Positions 27,096 through 34,835 of a DNA stretch of 64,000 nt are shown piece by piece. The notes beneath the pieces were generated by a model. That model saw only the letters and a program-made list of their open reading frames with translations, searched no databases and was not told the DNA's origin. Made by a program: the position numbers and the translations under genes. Source of the stretch: Candidatus Binatia bacterium (GTDB lineage: Bacteria; Desulfobacterota; Binatia; UBA12015); assembly GCA_029248525.1 (NCBI GenBank), contig JAQWJE010000016.1:1-64000 (forward strand). The letters are read 5' to 3'. Position 1 is the first letter of the stretch. The number at the start of each line of letters is the position of its first letter.

Positions 27096-28388
27096 ATGTC
27101 GAGCCTGGTGATTGTTGGCACCCAATGGGGTGATGAGGGAAAAGGGAAGGTCGTTGACCGCTTTGCCTCCCATGCAGATGTCTGTGTCCGATTTCAGGGC
27201 GGCAATAATGCTGGCCATACTCTGGTTGTCGGCAAGGAAAAAACGGTCGTTCATCTGATTCCGGCTGGAGTTCTTCATGGGCAAACAGTCTGCGTGCTCG
27301 GGCCTGGCGTCGTCATTGACCCCAAAGTTCTGGTTGGCGAGATCGATGGCTTGCAGGCCAGAGGCTACCTGAGCGAAACAGCTCAGCTCCGGATCGACGA
27401 GCGGGCGCATGTCATTCTCCCTGTCCATCGCGCGCTTGATGCGGCGCGAGAAAAAGGCGCCGGCGCCGGCGCGATCGGCACCACGGGCCGCGGCATTGGC
27501 CCGTGTTACGAGGACAAGGCCGCCCGCCGCGGTGTGCGTATGGTGGATTTGATCCAGCCCGAGTTCTTCCGCGAAAGAGTCGCCGGGATTCTGGCCGAAC
27601 GGAATCTGCTGCTCGAGTCCTATGGTGCAGAACCGCAGTCGGTCGATGCGATCTGTGACGAGTATGCTGCCTACGCCGAGAGACTGGCTCCGCATATTAC
27701 GGATACCGTGTCCTATGTCGCTGCCGAAAGTCAGGCCAATCGTCGCATCCTCTTTGAGGGGGCTCAGGCCGCCATGCTCGATATCGACCACGGGACGTAT
27801 CCTTTTGTGACGTCCTCGAATACGCTCTCGGGAGCCGTAGGTACGGGTGGCGGCATCGCGCCGCGCCACCTCGGACGTGTTCTCGGAATCGCAAAAGCCT
27901 ATACGACCCGCGTCGGGGCAGGGGCTTTCCCCACCGAACTCACCGACGAAACCGGGGAGCGCCTTCGCGAAGCAGGTGGCGAATTTGGCGCCACCACGGG
28001 GCGACCTCGTCGCTGTGGCTGGTTCGATGCGGTTGTCGTGCGTCAGGCCGCCCGGCTCTCCGGTCTTTCGGGTATCGCGCTGACCAAACTGGACGTTCTA
28101 TCGGGATTAGGAAAATTGAAGATCTGCGTCGGCTACGATTGTAAGGGGACTCGCTTCGATCGAATGCCGGCCAGCGTGCAGGGACTGGCCGAGGCTCGTC
28201 CGATCTACGAAGAGATCGACGGCTGGACGGGTGATTTGTCGGGGGCCCGTGCGGTCGAGGACCTGCCCCGCGAGGCACGCTTGTATATCAAGCGCATCGA
28301 GGAGCTCACTGCGACGCCAGTGACCTTGATCTCGGTTGGTGCGGAACGAGACGAGACAATTTTATTGCGGGACCCCTTCCCGGTTTGA
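27096..28388 (+). CDS. purA: adenylosuccinate synthetase
   Basis: 430 residues, the standard length. The phosphate loop GTQWGDEGKGKVVD, NNAGHTLVV, GTTGRGIGPCYEDKAAR, FEGAQAAMLDIDHGTYPFVTSS, TRVGAGAFPTEL and the C-terminal SVGAERDETI are all PurA signatures, including the catalytic Asp and His of GDEGKGK and GHT. It joins IMP and aspartate using GTP, the committed step to AMP. It has a GGAGG ribosome site and sits directly downstream of serA. Confidence 0.98.
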   Translation: MSSLVIVGTQWGDEGKGKVVDRFASHADVCVRFQGGNNAGHTLVVGKEKTVVHLIPAGVLHGQTVCVLGPGVVIDPKVLVGEIDGLQARGYLSETAQLRIDERAHVILPVHRALDAAREKGAGAGAIGTTGRGIGPCYEDKAARRGVRMVDLIQPEFFRERVAGILAERNLLLESYGAEPQSVDAICDEYAAYAERLAPHITDTVSYVAAESQANRRILFEGAQAAMLDIDHGTYPFVTSSNTLSGAVGTGGGIAPRHLGRVLGIAKAYTTRVGAGAFPTELTDETGERLREAGGEFGATTGRPRRCGWFDAVVVRQAARLSGLSGIALTKLDVLSGLGKLKICVGYDCKGTRFDRMPASVQGLAEARPIYEEIDGWTGDLSGARAVEDLPREARLYIKRIEELTATPVTLISVGAERDETILLRDPFPV

Positions 28389-28456
28389 GGAGTCGGGAAT
28401 CGCGATGGCTGCGACGTCCCGATCGGATTGACCGCTCGGGAGGGGACGGTTAATCG

Positions 28457-29395
28457 ATGACTATGGCCGCCGCTGTCGTCACAGAGGAATTGCGTCGCAC
28501 CTACGACGGGCGCGAGGCCGTTCGGGGTATCTCCCTGACGATCCCCGAGGGGGAAATTTTTGGCCTTCTGGGTCCGAATGGAGCCGGAAAAACCACCACC
28601 CTTTCGATGATTTCGACCCGCATCCGGCCCACTTCCGGGGACGCATGGGTGTGCGGGAAGCACGTCGTAAAAGAGGTGCACCGCGCCCGCCGTTTTTTGA
28701 ACGTAGCCCCTCAGGAAGAGGCTCATTATCCCACGTTGACGGCGGAAGAGAACCTGCAGTTTTTTGCTCGGCTCTATGGCGTCCCGACAGCCAAGCGTGG
28801 GGCCCTGGTTGAGAAAGCGCTCGCGGTTGTCGAATTGCAGGGGCGCCGGCATGACCGCGTGGGCACGTTTTCGGGAGGGATGCGTCGCCGGCTGAATCTG
28901 GGTTGCGCGCTTGTCAGTGGGCCTCGTGTGGTTCTTTTGGACGAGCCAACTGTGGGCGTGGACCCTCAGTCGCGCGCTCATATTTTCGATGCTGTCCGCC
29001 GCTTGCGTGAGGAGGGACTCACGATCCTCTACACAACGCATTATCTCGCCGAGGCGGAGGAGCTTTGTGACCGCATTGGTGTGATTGACGAGGGGAAGAT
29101 TGTCGCTCTGGGTACGATTCCCGAGCTTTTGGCCGGCTCACGGACGCGCGAGGTCGTCGAGCTCCGTTTTCCGATGGGGATGACGTCACTTCCGATTGTC
29201 GAGAATCATCCCGAGGTCGAGAAGGTCGAATTTCACGGTCCTCTGGTGCGTATTTATGCTCGTCATGCGCAGCCGCTTCTTGCAACGGTCTGCGCTCCGG
29301 GCGCGCTGGCGGAAGAGCTTGTGCAGATCAAGGTCACACCTGTCTCTCTGGAAACCATTTTCATGGAAATTACCGGCAAGGAGCTGCGCGATTGA
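28457..29395 (+). CDS. ABC-2 type exporter, ATP-binding subunit
   Basis: 312 residues of the DrrA/CcmA-like class. Walker A is GPNGAGKTTT (about residues 39-48), the signature is FSGGM, Walker B is VVLLDEPTVGVDP, and the switch His is in TTHYL. A C-terminal extension of about 85 residues (ELRFPMGMTSLPIVENHP ... LETIFMEITGKELRD) is typical of ABC-2 export ATPases. It is the first gene of a tight five-gene operon: its TGA overlaps the TTG start of the MlaC-like gene. It would energise the permease encoded at 30021. An alternative ATG lies two codons downstream. Confidence 0.95.
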   Translation: MTMAAAVVTEELRRTYDGREAVRGISLTIPEGEIFGLLGPNGAGKTTTLSMISTRIRPTSGDAWVCGKHVVKEVHRARRFLNVAPQEEAHYPTLTAEENLQFFARLYGVPTAKRGALVEKALAVVELQGRRHDRVGTFSGGMRRRLNLGCALVSGPRVVLLDEPTVGVDPQSRAHIFDAVRRLREEGLTILYTTHYLAEAEELCDRIGVIDEGKIVALGTIPELLAGSRTREVVELRFPMGMTSLPIVENHPEVEKVEFHGPLVRIYARHAQPLLATVCAPGALAEELVQIKVTPVSLETIFMEITGKELRD

Positions 29396-30024
29396 TAGTT
29401 CGAGTCACGGAAATATTGCGCAAGATCAAGTTGGTTTGTTTGTTCGCATGCTTGACGGTTTCCCCGGTTTCGGCGGCCGAGACCTATTTGGTCGAAGGGC
29501 CAATGCGGCATACTCAGGAAATCTTGCAGAGTTCCAATACCATCGTCACCGGTCCCGGAGATCGCGATGCGAAATTGATCAAGCTGAAGGTTCTGCTGCG
29601 GGACTTTCTCGATACCGATGCGCTGGGCCGGAGATCGATGGGCAAGCACCTGGAAGGGGTGAGTCCCGAGCAGGAAGCCCGATTTCTTTCGCTATTTCGG
29701 GATCTTTTTGTTCGGACCTACGTCCAACGGCTGCTTCTTTTTGATGTGCCTGAATTTGCTTACGGCGACGAGCGAATCGTCGGCGATACCGCGGAAGTCG
29801 AAACAGAGATCGTCACCGACCGCGATCGCTTCGGCGTGGACTACGATCTGCGCAAAACAAAAGACGGCTGGGCCGCCACGGATATCCGGATCGAAGACGT
29901 CAGCCTCGGCGCAAACTTCCGATCCCAATTTGATCGCGCGCTCTCCAAGGATTCTCTCGACGGATTACTCGACCGTCTCGATCGTAAACTTCACGGAAAG
30001 AAGCCTCCCGCGCCCAGCCAATGA
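29392..30024 (+). CDS. Ttg2D/MlaC-like periplasmic (lipid-binding) protein
   Basis: 210 residues from a TTG start overlapping the preceding stop, with AAGGAG 8 nt upstream. A signal peptide (LVCLFACLTVSPVSAAE) is followed by IKLKVLLRDFLDTDALGRRSMGKHL, EARFLSLFRDLFVRTYVQRLL, AEVETEIVTDRDRFGVDYDLRKTKDGWAATDIRIEDVSLGANFRSQF, matching the MlaC/Ttg2D fold, a pocket that holds phospholipid acyl chains. MlaC normally partners with MlaFEDB and an MCE ring; here the partners are an ABC-2 permease and a TolC channel and there is no MCE protein. A role as soluble carrier of the exported lipid-like substrate is my inference. Confidence 0.82.
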   Translation: MIVRVTEILRKIKLVCLFACLTVSPVSAAETYLVEGPMRHTQEILQSSNTIVTGPGDRDAKLIKLKVLLRDFLDTDALGRRSMGKHLEGVSPEQEARFLSLFRDLFVRTYVQRLLLFDVPEFAYGDERIVGDTAEVETEIVTDRDRFGVDYDLRKTKDGWAATDIRIEDVSLGANFRSQFDRALSKDSLDGLLDRLDRKLHGKKPPAPSQ

Positions 30025-31121
30025 TTGCGGTCTTCTGGAAAGACCTTCGCCTGATCCTGCGGGATCCCTGGGCGCTCGGTTTCGCACTTCTGGTGCCGAT
30101 TTTCGTGATCACGGTTATCGCTGCCGCCCTGTTTTCCAGCGGCGATGATACACCACGCATAACGATTCCGATCGTGGATGAAGACAGAGGGCCTGTGGCC
30201 GGAGCGTTCCGGAAACTCCTCGGCGAGCATGCGATTGTCGAGGTCATGGATCGCGAGCGCGCCGAGAATATGGTCGCGGTGCAAAACCGTGCGCCGGCAG
30301 CGCTGGTGTTCCCCCCCGGTCTGAGTCGGCGCTATCTTCAGGGGCGACCGAGCGTGGTGGAACTGCTCACGGACCCCGCGGAACCCGAAGGAGTGCAGGC
30401 GGTCAAGGTACTGCTTCTGCTGATGGACAAGGAAGCGGCAGCTCTCGCCGATCCCCTGACCGACGATATGATGGTGATCGAGGAACGTAACCTCACGGGA
30501 AACCGCACGGCGATCTCCGATTTCGAGGCGAACGTGCCCGGCTTCACGATCATGTTCACGCTTCTGGCGATCATTTTTGGTGTGTCGATGGGGCTGCATG
30601 AGGAACGGGAATGGGGGACTCTGCCCAGATTGCTGGTAGCCCCCGCAGGCTTCACCTGGATTCTATGCGGGAAATTAGGTGCGCGTTTTGTGCTCGGGTT
30701 TGGGCAATTGGTCCTGCTTCTGCTTTGGGCCCATTTTCTCTTTGATGTGTCTCTGGGCCCGTCCGTGAGCGGTTTTCTCCTGCTTTCGGCAATGATCGTC
30801 CTTGGCTGCGTCACGCTGGGGTTGGTGGTGGGCGGGATCGCCCGGACCCGGGAGCAGGCACAATCGCTGGGCTTGGCCGCGATGATGATCTGGTCGGGGA
30901 TGGGTGGCCTTTTCTGGCCGCCGGATATGATGCCGAATGGGCTGCGACTGGCTGCCGAGGGGTTTTTTACCACTTGGGCTATGCGGGGGATGAATGATCT
31001 CGTGCTAAGAGATCAGGGGTTGGCGGGTATCGCAGACACGCTAGGTGTCCTTTTTATATTCGGAGTCGGGACTCTTCTGATCGGTCTCTGGATTTTCAGG
31101 GTACGCCATAGCGCGCGTTAG
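30021..31121 (+). CDS. ABC-2 type exporter, permease subunit
   Basis: 366 residues. An N-terminal helix (WALGFALLVPIFVITVIAAALF) is followed by a periplasmic domain of about 140 residues, then five hydrophobic segments (from FTIMFTLLAIIFGVSMGLHEE on) with the ABC-2 family motif EEREWGTLPRLLVAPAGFTWILCGKLGA. This is the YhhJ/DrrB-like architecture, in which the large loop docks with periplasmic partners. The start overlaps the MlaC-like stop (ATGA) and the TolC gene follows 9 nt after its stop, so the complex likely spans both membranes. The substrate is unknown. Confidence 0.93.
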   Translation: MIAVFWKDLRLILRDPWALGFALLVPIFVITVIAAALFSSGDDTPRITIPIVDEDRGPVAGAFRKLLGEHAIVEVMDRERAENMVAVQNRAPAALVFPPGLSRRYLQGRPSVVELLTDPAEPEGVQAVKVLLLLMDKEAAALADPLTDDMMVIEERNLTGNRTAISDFEANVPGFTIMFTLLAIIFGVSMGLHEEREWGTLPRLLVAPAGFTWILCGKLGARFVLGFGQLVLLLLWAHFLFDVSLGPSVSGFLLLSAMIVLGCVTLGLVVGGIARTREQAQSLGLAAMMIWSGMGGLFWPPDMMPNGLRLAAEGFFTTWAMRGMNDLVLRDQGLAGIADTLGVLFIFGVGTLLIGLWIFRVRHSAR

Positions 31122-31130
31122 GACGACGAG

Positions 31131-32597
31131 TTGGGCGAACACGGAATGTTTTCGAAAGGCGACAGGCAGCGAGCACTTGGAGCGGCGATGGCCGTGGTCC
31201 TCTGCCTTGTCTCGGTCACGTTGGCCTCGGCCGCACCGATCGATACCGAAGCCCGCGACGTCCGTCTCGAGAAGCGTTCCTTGCCTACATGGATTCGAGG
31301 TGCTCTGGCTGCTGCGCCGGAGATGGTCGTGGCGCGGAGCGAGGTGACCATTCGCGAGAGAGGTCTGGGGACGGCTCAGGCGGCGCGATTTCTCCCCGAG
31401 TTTCATGCCTTGAGCTTGTCGGGGGTCAGCAAGCGGGCCCGCGGCACTGTGAATGCGCCATTGGATACCGTCGATACCAATGCGTACGGACCGTTTACCC
31501 AAGTCGAGGTTCAATTCGTTCAGCCTTTGTTTACCTGGGGGAAAATCACCTCCAATATCGAGGCCGCTGCGCGAGCGGTGGACGCACAGATGGCGGCCGG
31601 CGAGCGCACCGGGAACGCGATTGTCGAGCAAACCAAGGAACTTTACTTCAACATCCTTCTTGCGCGGACCCTAGGGGGGATCGTGGCCGAGACCGCGAAG
31701 GGGTTTGATGACGCCCTCGAGACGGCACGCGAGCGCCGTGAGGACGGGGATGCGGATATTACGGAACTCGATATTCTCTACTTGCGCGTCGGGCGCGCAG
31801 AGATCAAGAAGCAAATCCCACGACTGGAAGTGAGCGAGCGCATCGCCCTGGAGGCGCTGCGAATTCTTGCCGGGGAACCCCGTCGGGATCCACTCGATGT
31901 CGGCGAGCGCTTTCTCGATCCAGTGCCGGCGAAGGTTCGGGAGTTGGCTTATTACGAGGAGCAACTCTTCTCGCAAAGTCCGCAGTGGAAGCAGCTGCAG
32001 TTTGGCATTGAAGCCAAGTCCAGCCAGCGAGATGCCCTGGAGGCTGACTACTACCCAAGCTTCTTCCTCAGCGGGACGTTTGCCTACAGCTATGCCCCCA
32101 AGCGGAAGCGACAGCTGAACCCCTTCGCCTGGGACCAATTCAACTATTTGCGGGGGCCCGGTGGTGTGCTCGGGATTCGTTGGCCGCTCAATTTCCATCT
32201 TACCGAGGCTCGTGTCTCGGCGGCGCAGGCCGAAGTGGAAAAGCTGCATGCGGAGAGTCGCCGCGCCCGCTCGGGGCTGGAACTGGAGCTTCAGGAGGCC
32301 TACGACGGAGTGACGCAGGCTCGCGAGTCGCTGGAGGTCCTCGAGGACGGGCGGAAGGCAGGGCGCGCCATCCTGACCTTGTCGGTGACGAACTTCGATA
32401 TCGGTATTGGGGACGCCTCCGAGATCCTGCAGGCTTTGGGGAATTACGCTCGTGTTTCCTCAAGCTACTACGACAGCGTTCGCCAATACGATATGGCTTT
32501 GGCCAAGCTGACGCGGGTCACCGGCGAAGAAGTGATGGTGCTCGAAGGAATTCTGCCCGGCTACCGTTGGGTTGCCGAAGGAAGTCGTCGCGAGTGA
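31131..32597 (+). CDS. TolC family outer-membrane channel protein of the ABC-2 operon
   Basis: 488 residues from a TTG (AGGA 7 nt upstream; ATG at 31146 is the alternative). It has a signal peptide (AMAVVLCLVSVTLASAAP). The body has TolC-type helices: MVVARSEVTIRERGLGTAQAARFLPEF, VQPLFTWGKITSNIEAAARAVDAQ, YFNILLARTLGGIVAETAKGFDDALETARERREDGDA, and VSAAQAEVEKLHAESRRARSGLELELQEAYDGVTQARE. QPLFTWGK is the usual first transmembrane strand. Placed after the ABC-2 permease, it should give the exporter an outer-membrane exit. Its TGA overlaps the GTG of the next gene. Confidence 0.9.
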   Translation: MGEHGMFSKGDRQRALGAAMAVVLCLVSVTLASAAPIDTEARDVRLEKRSLPTWIRGALAAAPEMVVARSEVTIRERGLGTAQAARFLPEFHALSLSGVSKRARGTVNAPLDTVDTNAYGPFTQVEVQFVQPLFTWGKITSNIEAAARAVDAQMAAGERTGNAIVEQTKELYFNILLARTLGGIVAETAKGFDDALETARERREDGDADITELDILYLRVGRAEIKKQIPRLEVSERIALEALRILAGEPRRDPLDVGERFLDPVPAKVRELAYYEEQLFSQSPQWKQLQFGIEAKSSQRDALEADYYPSFFLSGTFAYSYAPKRKRQLNPFAWDQFNYLRGPGGVLGIRWPLNFHLTEARVSAAQAEVEKLHAESRRARSGLELELQEAYDGVTQARESLEVLEDGRKAGRAILTLSVTNFDIGIGDASEILQALGNYARVSSSYYDSVRQYDMALAKLTRVTGEEVMVLEGILPGYRWVAEGSRRE

Positions 32598-33433
32598 CGG
32601 TGGACTCGCCGGCGGGCGCGGTGATTGTCCCGGCCTACCTGCGCCAACCGGAGGACGTTGCGATTCTGGCAGGAACGCTCGGCGACCTTCCGGGATCCGT
32701 ACGCCGGTGCATTGTGGTGGCTCAGGCCGGGCCGGAAGGCTTGCCTCCATTGCTGGATTTGCCCTCGGATCAGCGTTTGCGCGTGGTGCGCCTGCCGGCG
32801 GGAGTCGGGAAATGGCCGGCTTTCGCAGAGGGTCTGGCGCATCTCGACGGTGACGAGAGCTGGGTGGCCGTACTGGATGCCGATGGCGCATTCCCCGGAC
32901 ATTGTCTGGAGAGTCTCGCGGCTCGGATGGTCTCCGGGCCGTTCTCTCATGTCATCGGTACACGGCCACCTGACGCGATCGACCTTCGGGCACCCGGGAC
33001 CGATGGGTCGCGTTTGCGCATTCATCTGGAAGCTTTTTCCAATACCTTGGCGTTGCTCACGCTGGAGCGCAGCACCGATCCGGCGTTTCGGAATGCAGAC
33101 CTCCAATGCGGGCTTCATTTGTTCGAGGCGGGTCGTCTGCGCGGCCTGGAACCTGCTTCCTGGCCGTTTTACGGCGGGGAGTTGCAGCTCTTTCACGATT
33201 CCCTGCAGGCCGGTTATACGGTTGGTTTCGCACCGATCGACGTTGCGGAAAACCCGGTTTCGACCTACCCCCTCGAGGCCATTGTCGACGGCCTTTTTCA
33301 GCTGCCTTTTCTGGCGACCGCGGATGCGAGCTTGCGTGAGCGCGCGCTTGCGGAGACCCCGATCTTGTATCCGGACTGGCCGCTCGATCCGGCCATGCTC
33401 GTTGCGGATCTCGAGCCGCTCCTGTCCCGTTAG
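32594..33433 (+). CDS. glycosyltransferase-like (GT-A fold) protein, last gene of the export operon
   Basis: About 279 residues from a GTG that overlaps the TolC stop (GTGA). AVIVPAYLRQPEDVAILAGTL resembles the opening strand of family-2 glycosyltransferases, GVGKWPAFAEGLAHL the nucleotide-binding helix, and WVAVLDADGAFPG the DxD metal motif. Later parts (NADLQCGLHLFEAGRLRGL, PFYGGELQLFHDSLQAGYTVGFAPIDV) also suit the fold. There are no membrane helices. Coupling to the exporter suggests it builds or modifies the exported substrate, perhaps a glycolipid. The family call is moderate because overall similarity is weak. Confidence 0.68.
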   Translation: MTVDSPAGAVIVPAYLRQPEDVAILAGTLGDLPGSVRRCIVVAQAGPEGLPPLLDLPSDQRLRVVRLPAGVGKWPAFAEGLAHLDGDESWVAVLDADGAFPGHCLESLAARMVSGPFSHVIGTRPPDAIDLRAPGTDGSRLRIHLEAFSNTLALLTLERSTDPAFRNADLQCGLHLFEAGRLRGLEPASWPFYGGELQLFHDSLQAGYTVGFAPIDVAENPVSTYPLEAIVDGLFQLPFLATADASLRERALAETPILYPDWPLDPAMLVADLEPLLSR

Positions 33434-33443
33434 GCCTTGCCTC

Positions 33444-33575
33444 TCACGCCAGATCGTCGAACTCGGGGGGGACTCGCTTTTCCTGAGGCTCGGGCTCGGC
33501 CTGGGAGAGTTTCCAGACAAGGCCCAACCCAGCAATGAACCCAATCGAGAGTAAAGTGATTGCTAGTGTGGCCAT
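33444..33575 (-). CDS. 43-residue single-span membrane protein
   Basis: A short gene of 43 codons with a GAGGA ribosome site 6 nt before its ATG. Residues 2-21 (ATLAITLLSIGFIAGLGLVW) form one membrane helix; the rest is a charged Pro/Glu tail ending EFDDLA. It starts 9 nt after the fabI stop on the same strand, so it is probably co-transcribed. The clean helix-plus-tail design and good ribosome site support a real gene. Function is unknown; it could be a membrane tether or regulatory peptide. Confidence 0.6.
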   Translation of the reverse strand: MATLAITLLSIGFIAGLGLVWKLSQAEPEPQEKRVPPEFDDLA

Positions 33576-33584
33576 ATGACTTCC

Positions 33585-34358
33585 TCAGACTCCCAGAATG
33601 CTCAGGCCGGCATCGACCTTCAGAACTTGTCCCGTGATCCCGCTGCCGCCGTCCCCGGCCAGAAGGGCACAAAGTTCGGCCACATCCTGAGTGGAAATAT
33701 TTCGACCCAGCGGGGACTTGGATTCGGATAGCTTGAGCATATCACGAAAATTACGGATCCCGGCGGCACTTAACGTTTTAATCGGTCCGGGGCTGACTGC
33801 ATTGACGCGGATATTTTCCGGACCGAGGTCGGCTGCGAGATAGCGGGTCGCGGATTCGAGGGCTGCCTTGGCGACACCCATGACATTGTAGTTGGGGAAA
33901 ACGCGCTGGCTCCCATCGAAGGTCAGAGTCACGATCGATCCGCCACCAGCGGAGATCATCAGTGGACGCGCACCGCGTGACAGTGAAACGAGGGAATAGG
34001 CGCTGACGTCGAGCGCAAGGCGGAAGCCTTCGCGGCTGGTATCGACAAAGCGGCCCATCAGATCCTGACGGTCCGCAAAGGCGATGGCGTGGATCAGGAT
34101 ATCCAGCCCGCCCCATTTCGCGTCGATCGCCTCGTACATCGCGGCTATCTGGTCGTCCTGAGAGGCGTCGCAAGGCAGAACCAGATCGGCCCCGATTTTA
34201 TCGGCCAACGGCCGCACACGCTTTTCCAGGGTATCCCCGAGAAAGGTCAGGGCGACCTGAGCCCCTTCGGCGGCGAGTTTCTGCGTGATGCCCCAGGCGA
34301 TGCTGCGTTCGTTCGCGACTCCGAGGACGAGGGCTCTTTTTCCTTCCAATGACGGCAT
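33585..34358 (-). CDS. fabI: enoyl-[acyl-carrier-protein] reductase, FabI type
   Basis: 257 residues, the usual FabI length. The NADH site is LVLGVANERSIAWGI with the characteristic SIAWGI. The catalytic residues are in PNYNVMGVAKAALE, the FabI spacing Tyr-x6-Lys, and RVNAVSPGPIKTLSAAGI is the substrate loop region. FabI carries out the last reduction of each fatty-acid elongation round and is the triclosan target. ILIHAIAFADRQDL also matches. The gene is followed by a tiny membrane-protein gene. Confidence 0.97.
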   Translation of the reverse strand: MPSLEGKRALVLGVANERSIAWGITQKLAAEGAQVALTFLGDTLEKRVRPLADKIGADLVLPCDASQDDQIAAMYEAIDAKWGGLDILIHAIAFADRQDLMGRFVDTSREGFRLALDVSAYSLVSLSRGARPLMISAGGGSIVTLTFDGSQRVFPNYNVMGVAKAALESATRYLAADLGPENIRVNAVSPGPIKTLSAAGIRNFRDMLKLSESKSPLGRNISTQDVAELCALLAGDGGSGITGQVLKVDAGLSILGV

Positions 34359-34481
34359 ACACTGGTTATCGCGGAAACCAGCCTGCCATTCAATTTGGCG
34401 TCACTCGGTGCGCGGTTTGCCATCGTGGGGTGCGAGCCGGATACGAGGCGATGCGGCCTCGGGGCGCGACTTTCCCGGGGT

Positions 34482-34835
34482 TCAGCGGGTTTTTCGGTAG
34501 GTAGGGTCGGGCGGCATCAGGCGCTTCTGCTTGCCGCGTCCTGCATAGATGGGCTTGGCTTTCTCGTAATAATAGCGCCCGCGACGATTGTAGGCTTTGC
34601 CGCCGCGGGGTTTTGCCGTGGGGTCGGGGACTGTGGCGCGGAGTGTCGCCGGTTGCTTCAGCCGAGGGTCGGGGATCGGCGGCCGCCGCATGATGCGACC
34701 ACGTTCCTTTTGCGTTCGCTTGACCCGAAGGTTCTTGGGGTCGCCCACGCGGCCGCCAGCGGCTGTGCTCACAACGGGGGCGAGAAGAAAGGCCAGCGAG
34801 ATTGCCAAAGCTGTGAATTTTTTAAAAGAGATCAT
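34482..34835 (-). CDS. small secreted basic protein, unknown function
   Basis: 117 residues with a clear signal peptide (FTALAISLAFLLAPVVSTAAGG). The mature part is strongly basic and rich in Arg, Lys, Pro and Tyr (KRTQKERGRIMRRPP, AYNRRGRYYYEKAK), suggesting an unfolded or nucleic-acid/polyanion-binding surface protein. Its ATG overlaps the stop of the giant beta-helix gene (ATGA), so it is translated with it and may assist or decorate it. I recognise no family. Confidence 0.7.
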   Translation of the reverse strand: MISFKKFTALAISLAFLLAPVVSTAAGGRVGDPKNLRVKRTQKERGRIMRRPPIPDPRLKQPATLRATVPDPTAKPRGGKAYNRRGRYYYEKAKPIYAGRGKQKRLMPPDPTYRKTR

